Source: Myxococcales bacterium
GTDB lineage: Bacteria > Myxococcota > Bradymonadia > UBA7976 > UBA1532
Assembly: GCA_020430675.1 (NCBI GenBank)
Contig: JAGQJJ010000347.1
Location: forward strand, 1-5,218
Reading direction: 5' to 3'
DNA: 5,218 nt
The notes below the pieces were generated by a model. The model searched no databases. It saw only the letters and a program-made list of their open reading frames with translations, and was not told the DNA's origin. The position numbers were made by a program, and so were the translations under genes. Positions within the stretch are counted from its first letter, which is position 1. Each line of letters starts with the position of its first letter. Shown in pieces: positions 1 to 5,170 of this stretch.

Positions 1-240
1 CGTGGCGTCGACCCGCGGGCCGTCGGGCGGCGCGCCATCGTGCACGGCGGCATCGCCCTGGCCCAGATCGCCCACTCGGGCGTCCGCGGGCCGTGCGTCA
101 GCCATCGGCTCGGGGTCGCGGGCCGCATCCACGACCGCGTTGTCTCCATCGTCGCACCCGGCGCCCAGGGCCACCAGCAGCACCAGAACCAAACCCGCAC
201 CGCGCGCTGCGCGTCGTCGGACCATTCGGCGACCCCCCAT
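1..240 (-). CDS. Lipoprotein, N-terminal part (runs off the left edge)
   Basis: This is the start of a gene read leftwards; 80 codons are open to the window edge without a stop. The N-terminus is Arg-rich (MGGRRMVRRRAARG), followed by a hydrophobic segment (LVLVLLVALGAG) and Cys29, which fits the loose lipobox pattern LGAG-C for signal peptidase II. After the cysteine the chain becomes an Asp/Ala/Pro-rich low-complexity linker (residues 30-80), a common spacer between lipid anchor and functional domain in myxobacteria-like lipoproteins. Residue +2 is Asp, an inner-membrane retention signal in E. coli, though it is unclear whether that rule holds here. The ATG at 240 gives the longest reading. 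An alternative ATG at 225 has a G-rich stretch about 7 bases upstream and could be the true start. The functional domain lies outside the window, so no function can be assigned. Confidence 0.75.
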   Translation of the reverse strand, partial: MGGRRMVRRRAARGAGLVLVLLVALGAGCDDGDNAVVDAARDPEPMADARPADARVGDLGQGDAAVHDGAPPDGPRVDAT

Positions 241-254
241 CCGGTCAAATCCGG

Positions 255-284
255 TTGCGTTGACTTTACGGACTCGCCTATGTT
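255..284 (+). promoter_or_regulatory. Possible weak promoter for the small ORF and leader
   Basis: The intergenic stretch 241-317 is noticeably less GC-rich than the rest. On the plus strand it contains TTGCGT (255-260) and TATGTT (279-284) separated by 18 bases, a poor to moderate match to a sigma-70-type promoter. Transcription would begin near 291 and give a leader of about 25 bases before the GTG at 318. This is an inference from two imperfect hexamers. The leftward lipoprotein gene must also be promoted from this region, but I could not pick a convincing minus-strand box. Confidence 0.22.
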
Positions 285-317
285 GCCCGCACGTAGGTTC
301 GACCCTGAGGTCTGTTT

Positions 318-401
318 GTGAACGTCAACGTCTACCCGATTCCGCGCAGTGCCATCCGTCCCGAAGGGCTGATGCGCAAGGTGCAGACCACCCCGCGGTA
401 G
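318..401 (+). CDS. Hypothetical small protein or leader peptide, 27 aa
   Basis: A GTG-started frame of 27 codons plus TAG. It is supported by a GAGG ribosome binding site at 307-310 with a 7-base spacer, by high-GC codon choice (GTC, AAC, CCG, CGC, ACC), and by a strong intrinsic terminator 21 bases after its stop. The peptide begins VNVNVYPIP (the GTG would be read as Met) and ends MRKVQTTPR. It carries four Pro and four Arg, has no cysteine and no hydrophobic segment, and looks soluble and basic. I do not recognise a family. It could be an independent small protein with its own terminated transcript, or a leader peptide controlling read-through into the MATE gene that starts at 537. It could also be a chance frame, since 27 codons is short in such GC-rich DNA. 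The placement of ribosome binding site, start, stop and terminator in order is the main argument for it. Confidence 0.45.
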   Translation: MNVNVYPIPRSAIRPEGLMRKVQTTPR

Positions 402-422
402 ACGCGCGCGTTCTTGGGTCGA

Positions 423-463
423 AGAGGCCGGTTCGCGAGCGCGACCCGGCCTCTGGCGTTTTT
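423..463 (+). terminator. Strong rho-independent terminator
   Basis: The arms AGAGGCCGG (423-431) and CCGGCCTCT (446-454) pair perfectly over 9 bp. Inside them TCGC (433-436) and GCGA (441-444) add 4 bp around a GAGC tetraloop, with one T/C mismatch between the two helices. Four bases later comes a run of five T (459-463). The T-run side shows that it acts on rightward transcripts. It follows the small ORF and precedes the MATE gene, so it ends the small ORF's transcript or serves as an attenuator. It also shows that a long MATE reading begun at 414 would start upstream of and cross the hairpin. Confidence 0.8.
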
Positions 464-503
464 GGAGCGATCCTCCCCACGCTGGCCGGTTCGCCTCGCT
501 GTT

Positions 504-520
504 GACGGGCAAGCCCCGTC
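504..520 (+). other. Small hairpin just upstream of the MATE ribosome binding site
   Basis: GACGGG (504-509) and CCCGTC (515-520) form a 6-bp stem with a CAAGC loop. It ends three bases before the GAGGAGG ribosome binding site at 524-530. It has no T-run, so it is not a terminator. Its position would let it influence ribosome access or stabilise the mRNA 5' end, but in DNA this GC-rich such a stem could be accidental. Confidence 0.35.
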
Positions 521-523
521 GCT

Positions 524-530
524 GAGGAGG
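524..530 (+). promoter_or_regulatory. Ribosome binding site that fixes the MATE start
   Basis: GAGGAGG is a near-perfect Shine-Dalgarno sequence with a 6-base spacer to the GTG at 537. It decides the start of the transporter against the in-frame upstream ATG at 414, which lies before the terminator and would add 41 non-membrane residues. Confidence 0.8.
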
Positions 531-536
531 TGTCCC

Positions 537-1901
537 GTGCGCGGGCCATCCACCCCGCCCCAAGCGGGCGGAACAAGAGAAGTCGCCGCCATGGCCTGGC
601 CGCTTGCGGTCGGGCTGCTCTCTTTCACCATCATGGCCGTCACCGATACGCTGCTCATGGGTCGGGTCAATACCGCCGCCCAGGGCGCGGTCGCGCTGAG
701 CGGCCTCTTTGCCCTTGTGCTCGTCGCCTTCTTCCGCGGCCTCTGCGGTGGTCCGCAGGCGGTGGTCGCCGCCGCCGATGGCGCCGGTGATCGCGGCCGC
801 GTCCGCGAAGCCGCCAGCGCCGGGCTCCTCTTTGGGCTCGGCGGCGGCCTGGTGGGCCTGATGCTGCTGGTCGCCGCGGTGGCCTGGTCGATGGACCTGG
901 TCTTCGCCGACCCCGAGCTGATCGGCCCGGCCTCGAACTACCTGATCGTGCTGGCCCTGGGCCTGCCGTTCGACATGGGTGCGTACGGCGCGATGAGCGT
1001 GCTGCAAGGGCTGGGCGACACCCGGACGCGCATGTGGGCCAGCGTGGCGGCCAACGCGGTCAACATCGGCCTCGACATCGTGCTGATCTTCGGCCTGGGC
1101 CCCATCCCGGCTCTCGGCGAGACCGGCGCTGCGGTGGCTTCGGTGGCGGGCATGGTCGTGGCGTCCGGCATCTATCTGCTGCGGTACCGCCAGCTCGTGG
1201 GCCCACCCGTGCGGCCCTCGCGCGACGTCGTGGTCAGCGCCTGGCGCCTGGGCGTGCCCTCCGGTGCGCAGTTTCTGTTGGGCGTGAGCGCGTTTGTCAC
1301 CACCAACCTCGTGCTGGCGCGGGTCGGCCCGGCCCATGTGGCGGCGAGCGGCATCGTGCTTGAGATCATGACCGTGTCATTTCTGCCCGGTCGCGGACTC
1401 GGCGAGGCCGCCGGCACGCTCGTCGGTCGCTACCTGGGCGCCCGGCGCCCCGACGCGGCCGATCGCGCGATGCGTTCGGCGCGTCTGTTGGCCCTTGCCA
1501 TCATGGGCGCGTTTGGCGTCGCGTTTTTTGTGGGCGCCGACGTCATCGCCGCGCCCTTCTCGCGCGACCCCGAGGTGCTGGCGCTCTGCGCCGACCTGCT
1601 GCGCATCGCCGCGGTGCTGCAGCTCTTCGACGCCGCGGCCACGGTGCACCTCTACGCGCTGCGCGGCGCTGGCGACATGCGCTTCACGTTGATCGTCAGC
1701 ACCGCGTCGGCGTGGCTGTTGATGGTGCCGGGCACCCTGTTTTTTGCGCTGGTCATGGGCTGGGGCGCGACCGGCGCGTGGCTTGGCCTGCTGTTGCACA
1801 TCGCGGTCATGGGCGGCGTGACCTGGCTGCGCATGGGCGGGCTGGCCACCGGGCGGGTCGGTCGACTCGACCTGCTGCTCGGGCGCAGCGCGACGGCTTG
1901 A
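537..1901 (+). CDS. MATE-family multidrug/toxin efflux transporter
   Basis: An inner-membrane antiporter of the MATE family, expected to export cationic or amphipathic compounds in exchange for Na+ or H+. Its 454 aa match the usual family length of about 440-460. Hydrophobic segments run throughout, consistent with 12 helices in two homologous halves. Family signatures include Asp37 in AVTDTLLMG (helix 1; the position of a key Asp in NorM proteins), LQGLGDTRTRM (156-166) with the following ANAVNIGLDIVLIFGLG (172-188), GLGEAAGTLVGRYLGA (287-302) with Glu290, and LFDAAATVHLYALRGAGD (363-380) with Asp365. LQGLGD and LRGAGD are equivalent positions in the two halves. The GTG start is chosen for the strong GAGGAGG site. 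A terminator lies upstream, so the gene has its own promoter in 464-523 or depends on read-through. It converges with the FG-GAP lipoprotein gene, with 10 bp between the stops. The family is secure; the substrate cannot be read from the sequence. Confidence 0.93.
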   Translation: MRGPSTPPQAGGTREVAAMAWPLAVGLLSFTIMAVTDTLLMGRVNTAAQGAVALSGLFALVLVAFFRGLCGGPQAVVAAADGAGDRGRVREAASAGLLFGLGGGLVGLMLLVAAVAWSMDLVFADPELIGPASNYLIVLALGLPFDMGAYGAMSVLQGLGDTRTRMWASVAANAVNIGLDIVLIFGLGPIPALGETGAAVASVAGMVVASGIYLLRYRQLVGPPVRPSRDVVVSAWRLGVPSGAQFLLGVSAFVTTNLVLARVGPAHVAASGIVLEIMTVSFLPGRGLGEAAGTLVGRYLGARRPDAADRAMRSARLLALAIMGAFGVAFFVGADVIAAPFSRDPEVLALCADLLRIAAVLQLFDAAATVHLYALRGAGDMRFTLIVSTASAWLLMVPGTLFFALVMGWGATGAWLGLLLHIAVMGGVTWLRMGGLATGRVGRLDLLLGRSATA

Positions 1902-1907
1902 AAGCCG
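1894..1907. terminator. Weak hairpin between the two convergent genes
   Basis: CGGCTT (1894-1899) and AAGCCG (1902-1907) form a short inverted repeat, best drawn as a 5-bp stem with a TGAA loop. It overlaps the transporter's stop codon in the 10-bp gap between convergent genes. The location suits a bidirectional terminator, but neither side has a T-run, so this is a tentative call. Confidence 0.25.
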
Positions 1908-1911
1908 CCGG

Positions 1912-3228
1912 TCAAGGCCGCTGGCGGAAGACGACGACGCGGCGGGCATCAAAGACGGCGGCGGCGAGATCGGGCACGCCGTCGCCGTCGATGTCGCCCA
2001 CCGCGACCCCGGTCGGCGCGGCGGGCAAAGCGAGGGTCACCCGCTCGCCCAGGCCGCCGCGGCCGTCGTTGAGCAGCACCGTCAGCGTCGCGCCGCCTTC
2101 GGTCTGGCGTCGGGCGAAGTCAAAGTCGCCACGGTCGGCGGTGACCACGTCCACATCGCCGTCCCCATCCAGATCGGCCAGCGCCAGATGCGTCGGGCCG
2201 TTGCCGCACGGCCACGCCCGGCCCTGTCCGAAGGCGCGCCCGCCGCGATTGGGCACCACCCGCACCACGTCGCCGCCGACATAGCCCCCCGCGCCCGGCG
2301 TGCCGTACTCGGCGACCACCAGATCGGGCAGGCCGTCGCCCGTCAGATCGGCCGCGTCGACAAAAAACGGCCCGTTTCCCACCGCGACCGCCGGCGCCGC
2401 CGCAAATCGGCACGGGGTGGCGCAAAGATGGATGGTAACCCCCGCTTGTCGCGGGTCATGCGTGCCCGCGTTGGCCACCAGCGCGTCGAGGCGGCCGTCG
2501 CCGTCCACGTCGGCCAACGCCGCGCCGTGCGGCTCGATGCCGCTGGCCACGAAGGCATGAAACGCGAGCCGGCCGTCGGGCCCCGCGAGCAGCACGTCGA
2601 TGCCGCCGCGATCGAAGTTGGCGGTGATGGCATCGAGCCGGCCGTCGCCGTTCAGATCGCCGCCCGCCAGCGCAAAGGGCCGCCCCGACAAGGCCACCGC
2701 GCCGGCCGGGACAAACGCGCCTTCGACCTGCTCAAACACCTGAATCGCGCGTCCGGTCAGCGCCGCCACGACCACATCAGTCGCGCCGTCGCCGTTCACA
2801 TCGCCCAGCACCACATCGCTTGGCCCGACCGCTTCGGGCGCCAGAAGGGCCTGATCGGCCAACCGATTGCCGGTGTTGCGCCAGAGCTGCACGAAGCCGT
2901 CGAAAGCAGCCGCCGCGGCGTCGAGTTGCCCGTCGCCGTCCAGGTCGCCCAAAGCGACGCGCACCGCTTGCAGCCGGCCCGGCAACGCCTGGCCCTCATC
3001 GGGGCAGAACTCGCCAGGTTGCGGCACGCCGTCGCCGCAGCGACCCGGATCGACTGGCGTCGCATCGGGAAGCGGCGCCAGGTCGACCACGGGCGGTGCG
3101 TCGAGCAGGGCATCGTCGGCGACCGCCGCATCGGGCGTGCGCACGACCGGATCAAACCCGCCCGGCAGCCCCACGCCCACCTCAACGCAGCCCAGAGCGC
3201 CAGCCAGAAGCCACCAAAGCCGCCTCAT
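1912..3228 (-). CDS. FG-GAP repeat lipoprotein, predicted seven-bladed beta-propeller
   Basis: A 438-aa envelope lipoprotein. Residues 1-13 form a short signal peptide (MRRLWWLLAGALG) before lipobox Cys14. Residues about 25-62 are a Pro/Asp/Ala-rich linker. Residues 64-75 (CGDGVPQPGEFC) are a short CGDG...GE.C motif common in myxobacterial secreted proteins, probably closed by a disulfide. Seven FG-GAP (VCBS-like) calcium-binding motifs of the DxDGDGxxD type then follow, starting at Asp95, 143, 191, 240, 294, 352 and 412. Seven such repeats are expected to fold as a seven-bladed propeller like the integrin alpha head, a scaffold for adhesion or ligand binding outside the cell. The fifth motif has Thr296 in place of the Asp/Asn. 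An in-frame ATG at 3453 gives a longer reading, but the extension is Arg/His-rich and antisense-like. The ATG at 3228 gives a signal peptide and an ATGA overlap with the upstream SRPBCC gene. The ligand is unknown. Confidence 0.9.
   Translation of the reverse strand: MRRLWWLLAGALGCVEVGVGLPGGFDPVVRTPDAAVADDALLDAPPVVDLAPLPDATPVDPGRCGDGVPQPGEFCPDEGQALPGRLQAVRVALGDLDGDGQLDAAAAAFDGFVQLWRNTGNRLADQALLAPEAVGPSDVVLGDVNGDGATDVVVAALTGRAIQVFEQVEGAFVPAGAVALSGRPFALAGGDLNGDGRLDAITANFDRGGIDVLLAGPDGRLAFHAFVASGIEPHGAALADVDGDGRLDALVANAGTHDPRQAGVTIHLCATPCRFAAAPAVAVGNGPFFVDAADLTGDGLPDLVVAEYGTPGAGGYVGGDVVRVVPNRGGRAFGQGRAWPCGNGPTHLALADLDGDGDVDVVTADRGDFDFARRQTEGGATLTVLLNDGRGGLGERVTLALPAAPTGVAVGDIDGDGVPDLAAAVFDARRVVVFRQRP
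1969..2946 (-). repeat. Seven calcium-binding FG-GAP loops within the propeller gene
   Basis: The nine-residue loops lie at 2946-2920, 2802-2776, 2658-2632, 2511-2485, 2349-2323, 2175-2149 and 1995-1969. Consecutive loop starts are 48, 48, 49, 54, 58 and 60 residues apart, so the first blades are nearly identical in length and later ones carry longer insertions. The DNA keeps a recognisable GCCGTCGCC-like core on the plus strand at most loops. The repeats are divergent between loops, so this is an ancient protein repeat and not a recent DNA amplification. Confidence 0.85.
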
Positions 3229-3695
3229 GCCGCGCCGAATCGCCGCCGCAAACGCGCGTGACGATGGCAAAAAGTGGCCGCAGCGATGCGCGTGACCACG
3301 CCGCGGAAGAGGCCGATGCGCGGCACGGCGATCACCTCGTCGATGACCACGCAGCCGGCGCCGCGCGGCTCGATGCGGCGCCGATGCATCCATCGTCTCT
3401 GCAACCACGACGTCGAGTCCTCGTCGAAGCCGGGCGCCGGGCCGTCGATGCACGCCATCAGCCGCAGCCGATGCCGATCGAAGGGCAGCACGCCCAGAAA
3501 CAGCAGCCAGCAGGCGCCCGCAAAATCGCCGACGGGCAGGTCAAAGATGTCGCCCTCGGTGGGCAGCGCCATGCGAATCCAAGGGCCCAGCTCGAAGTTG
3601 ATGCCCGCGGCGGTGCGCGCGGCGGCCCAGACCGCCTCGACCGGCGCGGCCAGCGTCGACTCGAAGCGCAGCGGAGCGGGCGGGGCTCGATTCAC
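3225..3695 (-). CDS. SRPBCC (START/Bet v1-like) family protein
   Basis: A 156-aa protein, the usual size of a single SRPBCC domain, a fold that encloses a hydrophobic ligand pocket. It has no signal peptide and is probably cytoplasmic. The N-terminal strand and helix read RFESTLAAPVEAVWAAA (residues 10-26), the typical opening of the fold. INFELGPWIRMALP (32-45) and the C-terminal helix ending FCHRHARLRRRFG (142-154) resemble a bacterial SRPBCC subfamily that I recall only by pattern. The start is GTG at 3695 with AGAGG and an 8-base spacer. The stop TGA shares bases with the ATG of the FG-GAP lipoprotein gene (ATGA), so the two are almost certainly one transcript with coupled translation. 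The gene diverges from the hydrolase gene across 29 bp. Its ligand or reaction is unknown. Fold assignment is fairly confident; function is open. Confidence 0.82.
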   Translation of the reverse strand: MNRAPPAPLRFESTLAAPVEAVWAAARTAAGINFELGPWIRMALPTEGDIFDLPVGDFAGACWLLFLGVLPFDRHRLRLMACIDGPAPGFDEDSTSWLQRRWMHRRRIEPRGAGCVVIDEVIAVPRIGLFRGVVTRIAAATFCHRHARLRRRFGAA

Positions 3696-3724
3696 AGGCG
3701 TCGCCTCTGGTATCTCATCAGCCG
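3696..3724. promoter_or_regulatory. 29-bp divergent intergenic region with a short palindrome
   Basis: This is the whole gap between the divergent SRPBCC (minus) and hydrolase (plus) starts. It holds AGGCG-T-CGCCT (3696-3706), an inverted repeat of two 5-base arms, directly against the SRPBCC start codon, and the AGAGG ribosome binding site of that gene. The gap is too short for two ordinary promoters, so at least one must extend into the neighbouring coding sequence. No convincing -35/-10 pair was seen on either strand. Confidence 0.4.
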
Positions 3725-4597
3725 ATGGCTACGCCCCGATCGATGCTCACCTTTACCCGCAAGGTCAACGCCAATGGCCTCGCGTTTGCCGTGCGCATGT
3801 TCGGCGAGGGCAACCGGCTCGCGTTGATGCTGCACGGCTTCCCCGACGACGCCGACTCGATGGCCCCGGTCGCGCGGCGGCTGGCGCAGGCGGGCTTCAC
3901 CGTCGCTGCACCCTTCCTGCGCGGCTATCAGCCCACCGAGGTGCCGGCCGACGGCCGCTATGACCTGGTGGCGCTGGCCGAAGACGTGGTGCAGCTCGTG
4001 CCGGCGCTGGGTTTTGAGCGCGCGGTGCTCATCGGCCATGACTGGGGCGCGGCCATCGCCTACGCCGCCAGCGGTCTGGCCCCCGCCCGCTTCGAGCGCG
4101 TGCTCGCGCTCAGCGTGCCGCCCGTGCCGACCTTCGTGCGCAACCTGCGCCGCGACCCGGGCCAGGTGCGCCGCAGCGCCTACATGCTGCGCTTTCAGCT
4201 CCCGCTGGCCGCCCGCGCCCTGCGCGCCCATGACTTCGCCGGCATCGAAGCGCTCTGGACGCGCTGGAGCCCCGGCTGGCAGCCCCCGGCCGAGCGGCTC
4301 GGCGAGGTGAAGTCCACGCTGGCGGCCGATGGCACGCTCGACGCCGCGCTGGGCTATTACCGCGCTCTGCGGCCCCGATTCATCGGCGCCCGGCGCTGGC
4401 AGGCGGCGCGCGCGCTGGCGTGGCGACCGCTCTCGCGGCCCACCCGGGCCATGGTCGGCGCCCGTGATGGGTGCATCGCCCCGGCCCTGTTCACCGGCGC
4501 GCCCTGCCCGGTCATCACGGTGCCCGACGCCGGCCACTTTCTGCCGCTCGAAGCGCCCGATGCCATCGTCCACCACCTGCTCGAATGGGAGTCCTGA
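3725..4597 (+). CDS. Alpha/beta hydrolase, epoxide-hydrolase-like
   Basis: A 290-aa cytoplasmic hydrolase of the alpha/beta fold. HGFPDD (residues 37-42) is the oxyanion-hole motif. The nucleophile elbow is GHDWGA (104-109), with Asp106 in place of the Ser of esterases, as in epoxide hydrolases and haloalkane dehalogenases. The cap region contains SAYMLRFQLP (151-160) and LGYYRAL (209-215); Tyr153 and Tyr211/212 fit the two ring-opening tyrosines of epoxide hydrolases. The acid and base are probably Asp248 (GARDG) and His271 (DAGHFLPLEAP). Known relatives hydrolyse epoxides to diols through an ester intermediate; the natural substrate here is unknown. The ATG at 3725 has no clear ribosome binding site; ATG 3743 (MLTFTRKV) is a plausible alternative. 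The stop overlaps the next gene's start (TGATG), so the two are co-transcribed. Confidence 0.9.
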   Translation: MATPRSMLTFTRKVNANGLAFAVRMFGEGNRLALMLHGFPDDADSMAPVARRLAQAGFTVAAPFLRGYQPTEVPADGRYDLVALAEDVVQLVPALGFERAVLIGHDWGAAIAYAASGLAPARFERVLALSVPPVPTFVRNLRRDPGQVRRSAYMLRFQLPLAARALRAHDFAGIEALWTRWSPGWQPPAERLGEVKSTLAADGTLDAALGYYRALRPRFIGARRWQAARALAWRPLSRPTRAMVGARDGCIAPALFTGAPCPVITVPDAGHFLPLEAPDAIVHHLLEWES

Positions 4598-5166
4598 TGA
4601 TCCGCCGACCCCGCCTCCTTTTGACCGCGCTCTCGTTGGCCCTGGCGCTCGGCGCCTGCGAGCTGGAGGGGGTCGACCCCGACAACCCCGGCGAAGACGG
4701 CGGCGCGGGCGGCGAGGGCGGTGAAGGGGGTGAGGGCGGCGAAGGCGGCGCGGGCGGCGGCGAGCCTTCGGGCTGCGCCGACGACGAGGACTGCCCGGCG
4801 GCGCTGCCCGCCTGCCACATCCCCGACGCCGCCACCCGCGGCACCTGCGTCGAATGCCTCGACAGCACCTTCTGCCCCAACGACGCCCCGCTTTGCGGCG
4901 CCGATTACGCCTGCACCGAACCCGAGGAGGGCGCCTGCCGCGAGTCGTTCGACTGCGCCGTCGAGACGCCCGACTGCCTGGTGCTCAGCAACGGCGTCTT
5001 CGGCGTCTGCGTCGAGTGCCGCGCCAACAGCGACTGCCCCGGCGCCCGCCCGGTCTGCGCCACCACCGGCCGCTGCGTCGCGCGCAACGCCGACGCCGGC
5101 TGCACCAACAACGCCGCTTGCGGCCCTGGCCGGCGCTGCCGCGACCGAACCTGCGTCGAGGGCTGA
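4597..5166 (+). CDS. Cys-rich repeat lipoprotein with Gly/Glu linker
   Basis: A 189-aa predicted envelope lipoprotein. The signal peptide MIRRPRLLLTALSLALALGA ends at lipobox Cys21 (LGA-C). Residues 22-34 are acidic, residues 35-56 are a (Gly-Gly-Glu/Ala) repeat linker, and residues 60-186 are cysteine-rich. After the lipid-bearing cysteine there are 20 cysteines, an even number consistent with up to ten disulfides. They form two copies of one exact register, C60-C106 and C114-C160, plus a shorter third unit at C169-C186; CVEC occurs at the same place in both full copies. Similar modules are frequent in secreted proteins of myxobacteria-like bacteria, usually without known function. The ATG at 4597 has GGGAG at 4587-4591 with a 5-base spacer and overlaps the hydrolase stop (TGATG). 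An in-frame upstream extension to 4471 lies inside the hydrolase and would bury the signal peptide, so it was rejected. Role unknown: structural, adhesive or binding. Confidence 0.85.
   Translation: MIRRPRLLLTALSLALALGACELEGVDPDNPGEDGGAGGEGGEGGEGGEGGAGGGEPSGCADDEDCPAALPACHIPDAATRGTCVECLDSTFCPNDAPLCGADYACTEPEEGACRESFDCAVETPDCLVLSNGVFGVCVECRANSDCPGARPVCATTGRCVARNADAGCTNNAACGPGRRCRDRTCVEG
4699..4764 (+). repeat. Gly-Gly-Glu linker repeat (9-bp unit)
   Basis: Residues 35-52 of the lipoprotein are six Gly-Gly-X triplets (X = Ala, Glu, Glu, Glu, Glu, Ala), followed by GGGE. The DNA unit is 9 bases with third-position differences (GGC, GGT and GGG mixed, GAG and GAA mixed). It encodes a flexible, acidic spacer between the lipid anchor and the Cys-rich modules. 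Linkers of this kind can vary in copy number between strains. Confidence 0.8.
4774..5154 (+). repeat. Two and a half cysteine modules with identical spacing
   Basis: Unit 1 (4774-4914) and unit 2 (4936-5076) both follow C-x5-C-x6-C-x10-C-x2-C-x5-C-x6-C-x5-C, with a period of 54 residues. The third unit (5101-5154) is a half module, C-x5-C-x5-C-x4-C. Each full module itself divides into two four-cysteine halves, so the 20 cysteines form five quartets. Outside the cysteines only a few positions, such as CVEC and DCP, are shared. Confidence 0.85.
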
Positions 5167-5170
5167 TCCC

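Noticed and set aside
260..284. TTGACT (260-265) paired with TATGTT (279-284) as a promoter
   Set aside because: The spacer is only 13 bases, too short for sigma-70-type recognition; the weaker TTGCGT at 255 gives a workable 18.
291..310. GTAGGTTCGACCCTG resembling a tRNA T-arm
   Set aside because: The stem bases do not pair properly, and no acceptor, D or anticodon arm or 3' end can be drawn around it.
258..330. Inverted repeat CGTTGAC (258-264) and GTCAACG (324-330) as an operator or stem
   Set aside because: Seven-base arms 59 bases apart are likely by chance, and no further copy in a regular arrangement was seen.
414..536. N-terminal extension of the MATE protein to the ATG at 414
   Set aside because: It starts upstream of the terminator hairpin and reads through it, adds 41 Arg/Pro-rich residues foreign to the family, and ignores the GAGGAGG site in front of GTG 537.
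2188..3261. 357-codon open frame on the plus strand
   Set aside because: It is entirely antisense to the FG-GAP gene and rich in Arg, His, Gln and Ala, as expected for an opposite-strand frame in very GC-rich DNA; it shows no recognisable domain.
3229..3453. N-terminal extension of the FG-GAP lipoprotein to the ATG at 3453
   Set aside because: It overlaps the SRPBCC gene for its whole length, is Arg/His-rich, and would place the signal peptide 75 residues inside the protein; the ATG at 3228 gives an ATGA overlap.
3763..3768. TTGACC on the minus strand as the -35 box of the SRPBCC operon
   Set aside because: No acceptable -10 hexamer lies 16-18 bases downstream.
2820..3827. 335-codon open frame on the plus strand
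   Set aside because: It runs across three real genes (FG-GAP, SRPBCC and the start of the hydrolase) with an Arg/Pro-rich translation; a shadow of high GC.
3692..4576. 294-codon open frame on the minus strand
   Set aside because: Antisense to the hydrolase, whose motifs are intact; the opposite frame is Gly/Arg/His-rich and without domains.
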